A program made the position numbers and the translations under genes. A DNA stretch of 64,000 bases from CAYUWG01 sp964448285 (lineage in GTDB: Bacteria; Bacteroidota; Ignavibacteria; SZUA-365), in the NCBI GenBank assembly GCA_964448285.1, contig CAYUWG010000001.1, positions 71,453 to 135,452 of the forward strand, written 5' to 3'. Positions 1-10,522 of the stretch are shown piece by piece (the first letter of the stretch is position 1; each line of letters starts with the position of its first letter). Under the pieces are notes generated by a model. The model had not been told where the DNA came from and did no database searches. It saw nothing but the letters and a program-made list of their open reading frames with translations.

Positions 1-844
1 CGAACAATTGCTTCCACGTCAAATCCCGCACGTCGGAAGCACCGAATTTCTCAGCGGCTTCATCTTCTAAATTCAACGGTTTCAATGCCCCGTCACCTTC
101 GGGAAGGATTCCTCTGTTACTGAAATAGACATTCGGGATGGAAGTGATTACGTGGAAGTGTTTCGAGTAAGGGAGGAAATTCAAGAAGGCAAGCACCAGG
201 AGAATATGTGCCCACCACGATATCTCGAACAGCACATGTGTCCCGCCTGAATCGCTGAATAATCCGGCAAGGGCTGCACTGATCGGACGCCAGTCTTGCG
301 CATAGGCTGCCCCTTCACCCAATGCGATGCGAGTTCCATTTTGAAGAAACATCGTAAGCATGATCAAAGCGATTGACCCGAGGATTACCGTCGCATCGAT
401 TTGTGATGAGCGGGGGATTTCCTTGACGCGCTTCGGACCAGTGACGTAGCGGCGAACAAGCGCCGTCTTGACCGCTACGAGAACGATGAGTGCAAAGAAG
501 TCGCTGGAAACGGCAATGACTTTGTACAGCGGCCCAAGGAAAGAGAGCGAAAACCCCGGGATGATCCCTTCGCCAATCGCTTCGACGACGGAAGAAAGGA
601 GAACGAGGAAACCCCAAAAAATTCCCGCATGGACTGGTCCCGCGATCGGATCGCGAAAGATTTTGGTCTGACCGATTGCGATGGCAAGCACATTGCTCAC
701 GCGTTTGTCGAAGTGGTCGAAGCGGTTTTCAGGTTTGCCTATGCGAAGGTAGGCAATGAATTTCTGTGCTGTGAGAAAGAATACTCCAAACGCAAGGAAG
801 AGTACTGCAAGGAAGACGATGTTCTTGATATCCATGTGATTCAT
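1..844 (-). CDS. Membrane Fe-S oxidoreductase, N-terminal part (ETF:menaquinone oxidoreductase / HdrD-like), partial
   Basis: This leftward gene runs off the left edge of the window; 281 N-terminal residues are present. The protein starts MNHMDIKNIV and has several hydrophobic helices with a NarI-like (nitrate reductase gamma) pattern, and a conserved-looking DPIAGPVHAG segment. The last visible residues, DVRDLTWKQLF, match what normally precedes the first ferredoxin-type cysteine cluster in the fused cytochrome-b / 4Fe-4S / CCG-domain proteins that pass electrons from electron-transfer flavoprotein to menaquinone. The iron-sulfur and CCG parts would lie outside the window. Starts at 844 or 835 are both in frame. 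The family assignment rests on the membrane part and this join, so it is good but not certain; another HdrD-like Fe-S reductase is the alternative. Confidence 0.62.
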   Translation of the reverse strand, partial: MNHMDIKNIVFLAVLFLAFGVFFLTAQKFIAYLRIGKPENRFDHFDKRVSNVLAIAIGQTKIFRDPIAGPVHAGIFWGFLVLLSSVVEAIGEGIIPGFSLSFLGPLYKVIAVSSDFFALIVLVAVKTALVRRYVTGPKRVKEIPRSSQIDATVILGSIALIMLTMFLQNGTRIALGEGAAYAQDWRPISAALAGLFSDSGGTHVLFEISWWAHILLVLAFLNFLPYSKHFHVITSIPNVYFSNRGILPEGDGALKPLNLEDEAAEKFGASDVRDLTWKQLF

Positions 845-1238
845 TCGATTCTTGAAAAGACTCAGGGGGGACAGTTCCTAAAACCGCCGGCAAAAGGTAG
901 CTATTGAAACGGCCAGTTACAATGACTTCAAGACAGATTTCGCCGCGGGATTTTCTCCTTGGTTTTCTCGGGAATCAATCCTACTTTCATGGGCGCTCTA
1001 AGCGGTTTGAGCTTCGACTTCGAGTCTATCCGATCCCAAACCCAGGAGCTTCTCTCAATACCGTTCAAGAACGACCGGACATCCGACACTGAAACATTCT
1101 CCTTTGACGCACTGAGCAACTGAGCGATTTCCTCCCGCAGAGGAAAGACCTGAGAGGTTCACATGCGACAGCGGCGAACGTTTCTCCCGAAGCTAAAGCC
1201 GGCGTTCTTTCGATTCATCAACCATCGAAGGAATACCT
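845..1238. other. Intergenic region between divergent genes
   Basis: 394 bp separate the leftward oxidoreductase from the rightward NlpC/P60 gene, so promoters for both must lie here. Two short open frames (about 904-1092 on + and 928-1119 on -) begin with TTG and lack a ribosome binding site, so I do not call them. I see no strong repeat, terminator or RNA structure. Confidence 0.5.
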
Positions 1239-2099
1239 ATGGTGCATGTAGTACGGTTTTTTACTCCCGCCCTTTTAATCAGTTTGAGCGTCATTACCGG
1301 GTGCGCTTCCCTTGAACCGTTGCCAAAATTCAGAGCCTCATCCACCTCTTTCGCTCCCGATCAACTCCCACTCGCTGAACGCTCTGCGTCAAATCTGACC
1401 GATCCGGTTCTCGTCGGTGCGTATTCTCACGTGAAAGATCTCGCCACACCAAAAACGGAAATCCTCCGACAGGAAGACGTGCGTGCTCTTCTCATGAACC
1501 AGCAGACGGCGACGAACGCGAACACGTTTGAAGACAGAGTTGGGTTGGACGTTGAGTTTCTCAGCGATGAGCTTGCAGCAAGCGATGAATTCGCCGACGA
1601 AGAACCACCCGTCGATGACTCGATCATACAACGTGTCATTCAGCGTGCGACGAACTCACCGATAGACGAAACGGCGGAGTCCAATCCTGCCGTCAGCAGA
1701 CCCGACATGATGAAGGAAGTCATCAATCTGCTTGGGGTCCGTTATCGTTTTGGCGGTGAAGACGCGACGAAGGGGATCGATTGCTCGGCATTTACCGGAA
1801 CGGTGTACTCGAGGGCGCTCGGTGTTCGCTTGCCACGAAGTTCCTCTGAGCAATTCGGCTCTGGTATCCGCGTGAAGAAAGACGAACTGAAGGTTGGCGA
1901 TCTCGTGTTTTTCAAAACCCGGCGTAGAAGAGCTCCCGTTTCGCACGTCGGTATTTATGTCGGTGAGAATCTTTTTGCACATGCGAGTACACGGCATGGC
2001 GTCATCATCTCAACGCTCGCTGATGGTTACTATAACCGGACGTACGTCGGAGCCAGAAGAATACTTACCTCGGAGTACTCGGAAGCGCGCGTTCGATAG
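1239..2099 (+). CDS. NlpC/P60 family lipoprotein, cell-wall endopeptidase
   Basis: The 286-residue protein begins with a lipoprotein signal ending in the lipobox VITGC (lipidated Cys22), so it should be anchored in the envelope. A variable linker of about 140 residues precedes a C-terminal NlpC/P60 domain. This domain carries the catalytic cysteine in GIDCSAF (Cys182), the histidine in SHVGIY and a third polar position in FAHAST. The family cleaves peptide stems of peptidoglycan, usually the gamma-D-Glu-diamino acid bond. The ATG at 1239 follows a GAAGGA-like ribosome binding site at good spacing. The gene stands alone and ends just before a strong terminator. Family and catalytic residues are clear; the exact bond cut is inference. 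Confidence 0.93.
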   Translation: MVHVVRFFTPALLISLSVITGCASLEPLPKFRASSTSFAPDQLPLAERSASNLTDPVLVGAYSHVKDLATPKTEILRQEDVRALLMNQQTATNANTFEDRVGLDVEFLSDELAASDEFADEEPPVDDSIIQRVIQRATNSPIDETAESNPAVSRPDMMKEVINLLGVRYRFGGEDATKGIDCSAFTGTVYSRALGVRLPRSSSEQFGSGIRVKKDELKVGDLVFFKTRRRRAPVSHVGIYVGENLFAHASTRHGVIISTLADGYYNRTYVGARRILTSEYSEARVR

Positions 2100-2121
2100 G
2101 GAAGCGATTCCGACTTCATTC

Positions 2122-2158
2122 AAGCGCTCTTCCATGTACACGAAGAGCGCTTTTTTTT
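2122..2158 (+). terminator. Rho-independent terminator after the NlpC/P60 gene
   Basis: A perfect 10-bp inverted repeat (AAGCGCTCTT / AAGAGCGCTT) with an 11-nt loop is followed by eight T residues, 22 bp after the stop codon. Confidence 0.9.
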
Positions 2159-2219
2159 CGATACTGCAACGCGAGCGGAGTCTTCCGATCGAACGAGGTT
2201 CTCGGCATCTGTCGCGTGG

Positions 2220-2591
2220 TTATTCCGTTGGCAACGGAAGCCCGTGCTGTCTCAGGAAGGTCAGCTTATCCCAATAGCCCCTTTGAAAGCGGATAAGTCC
2301 ATCGACGATATGGAAGAAACCGCAGCCTCGCAGCCCAAGCGGATCGCGCCATTCAAGGATTGCCCATTCGCCATCTTCGAAGATGTTTTCAACGATACAC
2401 GTCATCGCGGCAGCGGACATTTCCCGACGAAACATATCCCGTATCGCCGCCTTGCCCTCTACAGGCATTTCGGCGACTTGATGGTTTACGGAATCATCCG
2501 AATACAGGGAAGCGAGCGCATCGATATCTCCCCGGTTGAATGCATCGACCCACAGCTTGACAATGTCGGTTGGTGTGGACTCAGTTAGCAT
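2220..2591 (-). CDS. SnoaL-like / NTF2-fold protein
   Basis: This 123-residue protein has the layout of a SnoaL-like polyketide-cyclase or ketosteroid-isomerase fold: an N-terminal helix (VKLWVDAFNRGDIDALASLY), then a strand-rich half ending with FFHIVDGLIRFQRGYWD. Such small alpha+beta cone proteins bind hydrophobic ligands or serve as isomerases, and function cannot be read from sequence. It lies 88 bp downstream of mutB in the same direction and could be read through from that operon. It ends convergent with the terminator of the NlpC gene. The fold is likely; the substrate is unknown. Confidence 0.8.
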   Translation of the reverse strand: MLTESTPTDIVKLWVDAFNRGDIDALASLYSDDSVNHQVAEMPVEGKAAIRDMFRREMSAAAMTCIVENIFEDGEWAILEWRDPLGLRGCGFFHIVDGLIRFQRGYWDKLTFLRQHGLPLPTE

Positions 2592-2679
2592 TTGCTTCTG
2601 TTCAATGATTGCATCATCGTTTACCGTTGAAGAACGAGTCCGATCTGGAAATAATCGAAGGAAACGAGATGCTCGCGCT

Positions 2680-4812
<2,133 letters not shown>

Positions 4813-4940
4813 AGTGCGAACACCGCTTCGATATTCTTCAATGTCTCACGCTGAACTTTTGGAATGCAGCTTCCTTGCGCGTTTCCAATTTTTACCCTGC
4901 GTTTCTTCATGTCAGAACGTAATTACATTGCAGCTATAAT

Positions 4941-6947
4941 TCAATCCTGTTCTCCTACTTCACACACTTTCCGTAAAACCCCAACCACATCCGACTGCGC
5001 ATGCATGAACGCATCTACTCCTGCTTCAAGCAACATATCGATCGCATCTTCCGGGTAACCTGCTACAACGAAGACCGCTTCCGGCTTGCGTGATTTCAAC
5101 TCTCGAACCATCGCTGGTAATTCTGTTCGATATGAGTCGTCATCGCTGCAGGCGACGACAATCCGCGCGTTGGAGTGCAATGCTGCTTCGAGCGCCTCGC
5201 TTACCGTGTTCGTTTCTTCCTTTCTCGTTGAACGGATCCCAGCGATGCCGAGGAAGTTCATCGCAAAGTCCATGCGTGTATTTCGTGCGACCGCGTTTCC
5301 GAATGAAGCGAGAAATGCGCTGAGAGGATGTTCCATTCCCTCGATGCGGGAGCGCAGGCGCTCGACTTCTTCCGTCGCTCGCCATATGCGAAGCGGTGTG
5401 ATCGATACGACGCTTTCACTCTGTGGAATAGCTCCCGCGATTTCATCGACACTCGCTCCGGCTTTTGCTGCGTTGAGGCAGTACTCGAACATCTTCGGAT
5501 CGATCTCGGCACTCTCGCGTACTTTTCGCAGCCAGGAGTTTATGCGTGCTTCATCACGGTCGTGATTGTGTTCGTCTGTCTTCTCCTTTGCCGCTGTTGT
5601 TCGTTGTTGTGATTCGTTCGGATTCGGATACTGAGTGGTTCCGATGAAGACTTCATTCCGGGTTGCGATATCCTTTCGCTTTGCTTCAGCCTGTGCGGCG
5701 ACTTGTTCCTGAATCCATCCTGCTTTCAACGACGCGAGTAACCCTCCTTGTGATTCGATGTTCTGAAAAATGCTCCACGCGCTTCTACCGATTTCATCTG
5801 TAAGCGTCTCGATGTAATACGAGCCGGCGGCAACGTCCTGCACGTAAGCCAGATATGCTTCGTGAGTGAGAATGAGTTGGGTGTTCCTTGCGAGGCGTTT
5901 TGCAACGTATTCCTTTTCTCCAGAAAAAAGATCGAACGGTTGTAACGTAATGGAATCCGCTCCGCCGAAGACGCCTGCCATCGCCTGCAGCGTTTCGCGA
6001 AGGATGTTCACGTGTGGATCGTATTTCGTCATCATGAATTTTGAAGACGTGATCTGCATGTCCACGAGCGTATTTCTCGCGCCGCAATGGTGCGCGATCT
6101 TTGCCCAAAGCATTCGTGCTGCACGAAGTTTCGCAAGCTCGAAGAAGAAATTCGATCCGACCGAGAATCTGAAACGCAATCGCTCGGCAACATCATCAAC
6201 AGAGAGCCATCGACCGAGACTGCGAAGGTATTCAAAGCCTGAGGCAAGCGTACATGCAAGCTCGAATACGCTGTTCGCGCCGGCGTTGTGATACGGCTCA
6301 CTGCTTGCGCAAAGTGTTTTCATGTGAGGAACGACGGAGCGCGCGTACGCAGTCACCGTCGCTGTCGATTGCATTGCACTTTCACCAAATCCGTTGTGGC
6401 CGAAGACAAGCGTGTCACTCAACGGATCTACTTCAACAGTGATGAACGGTACACGCGACGGTTCTTCGAACGAGGACGTGAGCACTGAGAACTGCGCGAG
6501 CGCATCCGATGAAAGCACGAGTGTGAGTGGAAGCTTGTACAGCGGAAGGTCTTTCAGAACAACAGCAACGTCGTTCCGCGATTGTATGCAGACACCGTTG
6601 TTCCCCGACGAATCGACGATCACGCGGAGCGCCGTTGCACCTCCGTCAACCGCTTCACGGCATTCGCGGTTCGCCTTCAGCGGATCGGCAGTGTTTATCT
6701 CTTCAGTGATTTGCCACTTCCGTCCGCCGGTTGGAGGCATTCCACCTCTGACGTAAGGCGGCTGTCCGGCAGGCACCTGCATGTGCGAAAGAGATTTCAC
6801 TTCGTCGCGTGTGCGCAAGGGACGAACAGTGATTCCTTCTCTTGATTGCCATTCGAGGCCGTTGGCTTTCGCTTCCGATCTGGCGAGTTCCAGCCACTCA
6901 TTCAATGAGGGTGGATCGAATTCGTCGAAAATGTTTGTCTGATCCAT
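4941..6947 (-). CDS. mutA: Methylmalonyl-CoA mutase small (non-catalytic) subunit
   Basis: The 668-residue protein is the structural partner of MutB. It keeps the barrel fold (VPAGQPPYVRGGMPP near residue 58, then long mutase-like helices) and a C-terminal Rossmann-type domain from about residue 530. That domain lacks the DxHxxG cobalamin motif, as is normal for the small subunit, which does not bind B12. The ATG at 6947 has AAGG upstream. It begins 27 bp after murI, so it is probably in one transcript with glnD and murI. The length is typical. The role follows from family knowledge and from its position next to mutB. Confidence 0.95.
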   Translation of the reverse strand: MDQTNIFDEFDPPSLNEWLELARSEAKANGLEWQSREGITVRPLRTRDEVKSLSHMQVPAGQPPYVRGGMPPTGGRKWQITEEINTADPLKANRECREAVDGGATALRVIVDSSGNNGVCIQSRNDVAVVLKDLPLYKLPLTLVLSSDALAQFSVLTSSFEEPSRVPFITVEVDPLSDTLVFGHNGFGESAMQSTATVTAYARSVVPHMKTLCASSEPYHNAGANSVFELACTLASGFEYLRSLGRWLSVDDVAERLRFRFSVGSNFFFELAKLRAARMLWAKIAHHCGARNTLVDMQITSSKFMMTKYDPHVNILRETLQAMAGVFGGADSITLQPFDLFSGEKEYVAKRLARNTQLILTHEAYLAYVQDVAAGSYYIETLTDEIGRSAWSIFQNIESQGGLLASLKAGWIQEQVAAQAEAKRKDIATRNEVFIGTTQYPNPNESQQRTTAAKEKTDEHNHDRDEARINSWLRKVRESAEIDPKMFEYCLNAAKAGASVDEIAGAIPQSESVVSITPLRIWRATEEVERLRSRIEGMEHPLSAFLASFGNAVARNTRMDFAMNFLGIAGIRSTRKEETNTVSEALEAALHSNARIVVACSDDDSYRTELPAMVRELKSRKPEAVFVVAGYPEDAIDMLLEAGVDAFMHAQSDVVGVLRKVCEVGEQD

Positions 6948-6974
6948 TGGTAACCTTGATGTCTCTGCGAGCGA

Positions 6975-7781
6975 TTACAACTGTACTTTCGTTACGTGAA
7001 GGTTTGACTTGCCGAGAAAGATTTCTCCCAACTCCTTGAATTTCTGCGGCACATCGGAAACGAAGAATTGATAGTGTGGCGTAGTGTCCGGATCGTTGAG
7101 TAAATCTTTCTCGCGAAGCAACTCTTCTACCTCGGTCGCGGCAGCTTCACCGGAATCCACAAGCCGTACCGCAAGACCCATCACGTCCTGTATGACATCT
7201 CGGAGAATTGGGTAATGCGTACAGCCCAGGATGAGCGTATCTATCTTTTCCTCTTTCAGAGAAGCGAGATATTCCTCGGCAACGATTCGGGCAATCTGAT
7301 GATGCCCCCAGCCTTCTTCCGCAAGAGGGACGAAGAGCGGACATGCCGTCGAGTAGATCTGCATGTTGGGATCTAACGCTTTGATTGCACGCATGTAGGA
7401 ACCGCTTGCTATCGTTCCCTGTGTTCCTATAACACCGATGTGTTTGTTCTTCGTCATGCGGTGCGCTGCGTGGGAACCGGGCAAGATCATCCCGATCACC
7501 GGTACGGAGAAGCTTTGCTTCAAGTCCTCGATGGCAACCGCGGAAACAGTATTACACGCGACAACGATCATCTTCACGTTTTGCTCCATGAGAAAACGCG
7601 CATCCTCCATCGCGTACTGACGCACGACTTCGTGAGACTTCGTTCCGTACGGCACGCGAGCGGTATCTCCGAAATACACGATGCTCTCCTGTGGAAGCCT
7701 GTGGAGTAAGGCGTGCACAACGGTCAATCCCCCGATACCGGAGTCGAATACACCGATGCTCTTCTGTCTCTCTTGATTCAT
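6975..7781 (-). CDS. murI: Glutamate racemase
   Basis: The 268-residue enzyme makes D-glutamate for peptidoglycan. It has the family start IGVFDSGIGGLTVVHAL, the substrate-loop block YFGDTARVPYG, and both catalytic cysteines in VVACNT and ILGCTHYPIL. Its ATG overlaps the stop of glnD by four bases (ATGA), so the two are translationally coupled. The pairing with a PII-modifying enzyme gene is unusual but may just reflect an operon of housekeeping genes. Assignment is secure. Confidence 0.97.
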   Translation of the reverse strand: MNQERQKSIGVFDSGIGGLTVVHALLHRLPQESIVYFGDTARVPYGTKSHEVVRQYAMEDARFLMEQNVKMIVVACNTVSAVAIEDLKQSFSVPVIGMILPGSHAAHRMTKNKHIGVIGTQGTIASGSYMRAIKALDPNMQIYSTACPLFVPLAEEGWGHHQIARIVAEEYLASLKEEKIDTLILGCTHYPILRDVIQDVMGLAVRLVDSGEAAATEVEELLREKDLLNDPDTTPHYQFFVSDVPQKFKELGEIFLGKSNLHVTKVQL

Positions 7782-10237
7782 TGTATTTGCTGTGTGGCTC
7801 CCGTAATGGCGTGAATCTGGTGAAGTAATGCTGATCGAAGTTCCTCCCGCTCCGACTTTCCGGTGAACGGCTGGCCATCGACGCGCGATACGTAAAACGA
7901 ATCGACAACGCCGTCCACACGGGTCGCAATCTTGGCAAAAAGAATCGTGAGACGAAACGATGAAATCACTTGCGTGAGTTTGTAGAGCAATCCGTATGTG
8001 TCCGGCGCGTAAACGTCGATGATCGTTTGCTGTTCGCCGCTATCGCTGACGTGGTCGTGATACTCGACATCGATTCTCGTGCTGGGATTTATCGGCTTTC
8101 TCAGTTTTCTCTTCCACTTCCCACGGTGCCTGACGAAGAGTTCCTCGGTGTCCGTTGCGCCGGTGAGTACGTTTCCAAGTTGCGATAGGAGACGGTGCTC
8201 CTGTTCTGACGCAAGTTTCGATCCAGAGACAACGTCGATGACGCGAAATGTATCGATAACCAGGCCGTCGTTGCGTGTCGATATCACTGCGTTGAAGATC
8301 GCTGCGTCGCTTGAAAGAAAGGCTGCCGCGAGTCGCGAAAGGAGAAACGGCGCATCACGCGAAACGACGGTTACCTCGGACCAGGACTCGTGGTGTATCA
8401 CCACGGTGTCAAAGAGTGCACCGCGTTCCACTTGATCGATGCTTTCTTCTAAACTCTCGTGACGATGCTGATCGTCGCCTTCACTGAGCATGATTGAAAA
8501 CGCTCTCCGTACAGTACCCATCTTTGCCTGTTCTTCCGTTCGTCGTTCTTCCCAAGCTCCCTGAAAGACCAAGAGCGTCAATTCATAAAGCTCGCGCAGA
8601 AGAACGCTCTTCCAATCCGTCCAGACGTTCGTATTCACTGCGGACATGTCGGCATACGTCAGGAGGTATAAGAGGTCCAACCTTCTTTTCGAACCTATCT
8701 TTTGAGCGAACTTCCCGATCGTCGTACGATCATGGATGTTTCTGCGGAATGCCGTTTGCTCCATAAGCAGATGGTGACGAACGAGAAAAGCAACGTCGGC
8801 GGCAATGTCCATCCTGTTGTATCGTGCAAGCATTCGCGGAACCATTTCAGCGCCGACAATTTCATGTTCCGGCAGATTGACCGGCTTTGCGATGTCGTGA
8901 AAGAGAATGGCGTAATACAGCGTTGTTCTGTCCTCCAGTTTTCTGAAGACTTCTCCCATGTGTGACGGTTCGTTCGCAAGCTGTTCAGCATTATCCAAGG
9001 CAATGAGCGTGTGTTCATCCACCGTGTAGTAATGATAGATGTTGTGCTGAAAAAAAAGAACGAGCTGTTCGAACTCGGGAAGAACTCTTTCGAGCATATT
9101 CACCTCATGCATCATCCGAAGAGTTTTACCCACGCGAGACTTCTGCCGAAGAATCGTATCGAACAGTGCGAACGACTCCTTATCCAGTTTTCCTTCGCTC
9201 TCCTGTAATGCGATATCCATCGAGTGCATCAACCCGGTTGAAAACTCTACTTCGTTCTGACTGTAAAACAGAAAGGCCTTCATGCAGTCGTTGATAGTCA
9301 GTTCAGGCTTCTCAGACACGAGTCCTGCGTTCCGAACGGCGAACGTTTCATCCAACTGTACAGATTCTCGTTCCGTCGAGATCGTCTCCGTTAAGAAGAT
9401 TTGATCGAAAAGGAAATCGACGTTGCGCGCGTGACGGTAGTAGGTTCGCATAAAGGTCTCGACCGTTTCTTTTCGTCCGCTATCGCCGAAGCCTAACACT
9501 GTTGAAACGCTCTTCTGGAGTTCATAGTCGAGAATGTCGTGCAGATGCCCAACGTGTTCATGCATCACTTCACGAACGGACAAAAAAAACGCCCACGCAT
9601 CCTGGACCTGCTGAACGCGCTCCGGAAGCACTCCGTGCCATGTAGGGATTTCCCATAACGCATCTATCCCGTATGCTCTTTTTTCTCCGATACTGAAAGC
9701 ACGGACAAGAGCGTAGTAGTAGATCGCTTGAACGTCACGCAACGAACCGGCGCTGTTTTTTATGTTCGGTTCAAGCAGTCGCACGCTGTCGCCGTATATC
9801 TTGTGCCGGTCACGTGCATACTCCGCAACTCGTCCGAGAACTTCCGAAACTCCTCTCGAACGAATTTGGCCGCGTAGTTTTTCTATAAGAGTTGAGTGAA
9901 TACCGTCGTCGCCATATACGGGACGTGATTCAATCAGCGACAACCACGAACGAAAATCTTCATCGAGCATCGAAGCACATTCATCGGTCGTTCTCACGAC
10001 GGTGCTGCTGTGCACGACTGATTCGTGTATCCGATGAGTGAACGTAGCGATGTCCTTTCCTTCTCTTCGTTGACTCGATTCAACGAGCATAATAATATCC
10101 ACATCCGAGTGCGGTGCAAGTTCTCTCCGCGCAAAGCTTCCCATGATTGCAAGACAGACGCCTTGTTTGTTCAGATGGTCTTCGCAAAGAGCGATGATTT
10201 GATTTTCGTATTCCGTCGAACGTTCACGCCATCTCAT
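7778..10237 (-). CDS. glnD: GlnD-like [protein-PII] uridylyltransferase / uridylyl-removing enzyme
   Basis: The 819-residue protein has all GlnD parts in order. There is a nucleotidyltransferase motif GSFARRELAPHSDVDI (residues about 33-48) with the metal-binding DVD, a GlnD middle region, an HD hydrolase domain (ILFHDIAKP near 450), and two C-terminal ACT domains (about 620-670 and 735-795) that sense glutamine. GlnD uridylylates PII when nitrogen is short and reverses this when glutamine is high. It is a little shorter than the about 890 residues of enterobacterial GlnD. No PII gene (glnB/glnK) lies in this window. It is first in the glnD-murI-mutA-mutB run; the region before it is AT-rich and shared with the dnaA end. 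Confidence 0.9.
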   Translation of the reverse strand: MRWRERSTEYENQIIALCEDHLNKQGVCLAIMGSFARRELAPHSDVDIIMLVESSQRREGKDIATFTHRIHESVVHSSTVVRTTDECASMLDEDFRSWLSLIESRPVYGDDGIHSTLIEKLRGQIRSRGVSEVLGRVAEYARDRHKIYGDSVRLLEPNIKNSAGSLRDVQAIYYYALVRAFSIGEKRAYGIDALWEIPTWHGVLPERVQQVQDAWAFFLSVREVMHEHVGHLHDILDYELQKSVSTVLGFGDSGRKETVETFMRTYYRHARNVDFLFDQIFLTETISTERESVQLDETFAVRNAGLVSEKPELTINDCMKAFLFYSQNEVEFSTGLMHSMDIALQESEGKLDKESFALFDTILRQKSRVGKTLRMMHEVNMLERVLPEFEQLVLFFQHNIYHYYTVDEHTLIALDNAEQLANEPSHMGEVFRKLEDRTTLYYAILFHDIAKPVNLPEHEIVGAEMVPRMLARYNRMDIAADVAFLVRHHLLMEQTAFRRNIHDRTTIGKFAQKIGSKRRLDLLYLLTYADMSAVNTNVWTDWKSVLLRELYELTLLVFQGAWEERRTEEQAKMGTVRRAFSIMLSEGDDQHRHESLEESIDQVERGALFDTVVIHHESWSEVTVVSRDAPFLLSRLAAAFLSSDAAIFNAVISTRNDGLVIDTFRVIDVVSGSKLASEQEHRLLSQLGNVLTGATDTEELFVRHRGKWKRKLRKPINPSTRIDVEYHDHVSDSGEQQTIIDVYAPDTYGLLYKLTQVISSFRLTILFAKIATRVDGVVDSFYVSRVDGQPFTGKSEREELRSALLHQIHAITGATQQIQ

Positions 10238-10239
10238 AT

Positions 10240-10312
10240 CAACATCGAATACAAATTAATCTTTGGAATGAATGTAATTGTTGTTGTTAAGAATGTGGAT
10301 ATGTGGAAAAAC
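10240..10312. other. AT-rich block with two adjoining DnaA-box-like sites
   Basis: Just upstream of glnD there is an AT-rich stretch (about 10242-10293) followed by two overlapping near-consensus DnaA boxes in reverse orientation, TGTGGATAT (10294-10302) and TGTGGAAAA (10302-10310), each one base off TGTGGATAA. A third, CGTGGATAA, lies at 10513-10521 beside the dnaA stop codon. An unwinding element next to DnaA boxes is what an origin or part of a two-part origin looks like. The same DNA must also hold the glnD promoter. This is inference from motifs only. Confidence 0.4.
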
Positions 10313-10440
10313 TGTTTTTGGACGGAAGCCGACAGTTAAGATGTGAAACGCACAAATCAGTGACTTCAAGTGAAACATGATGTGTGTAAAGGGTGTCGCA
10401 ACGCGTCTTATTCACGTTCAAAGAAAAAACGTTGACAGGG

Positions 10441-10480
10441 AAAAGAGAAACAGCGGCTCGATGTTGATATCTGGCCGCTG
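10441..10480 (-). terminator. Probable terminator downstream of dnaA
   Basis: On the minus strand a 7-bp stem (CAGCGGC / GCCGCTG, 10474-10480 and 10451-10457) with a 16-nt loop is followed by a pyrimidine-rich tract TTTCTCTTTT. It lies 42 bp past the dnaA stop. The stem is short and the T tract is interrupted, so strength is uncertain. Confidence 0.5.
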
Positions 10481-10522
10481 TCCACAGGAAAACCGAGTGT
10501 ACCATCCACACGCGTGGATAAC

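Noticed and set aside
904..1119. Two short frames in the gap between the oxidoreductase and NlpC genes
   Set aside because: Both start at TTG with no ribosome binding site and have no recognisable sequence.
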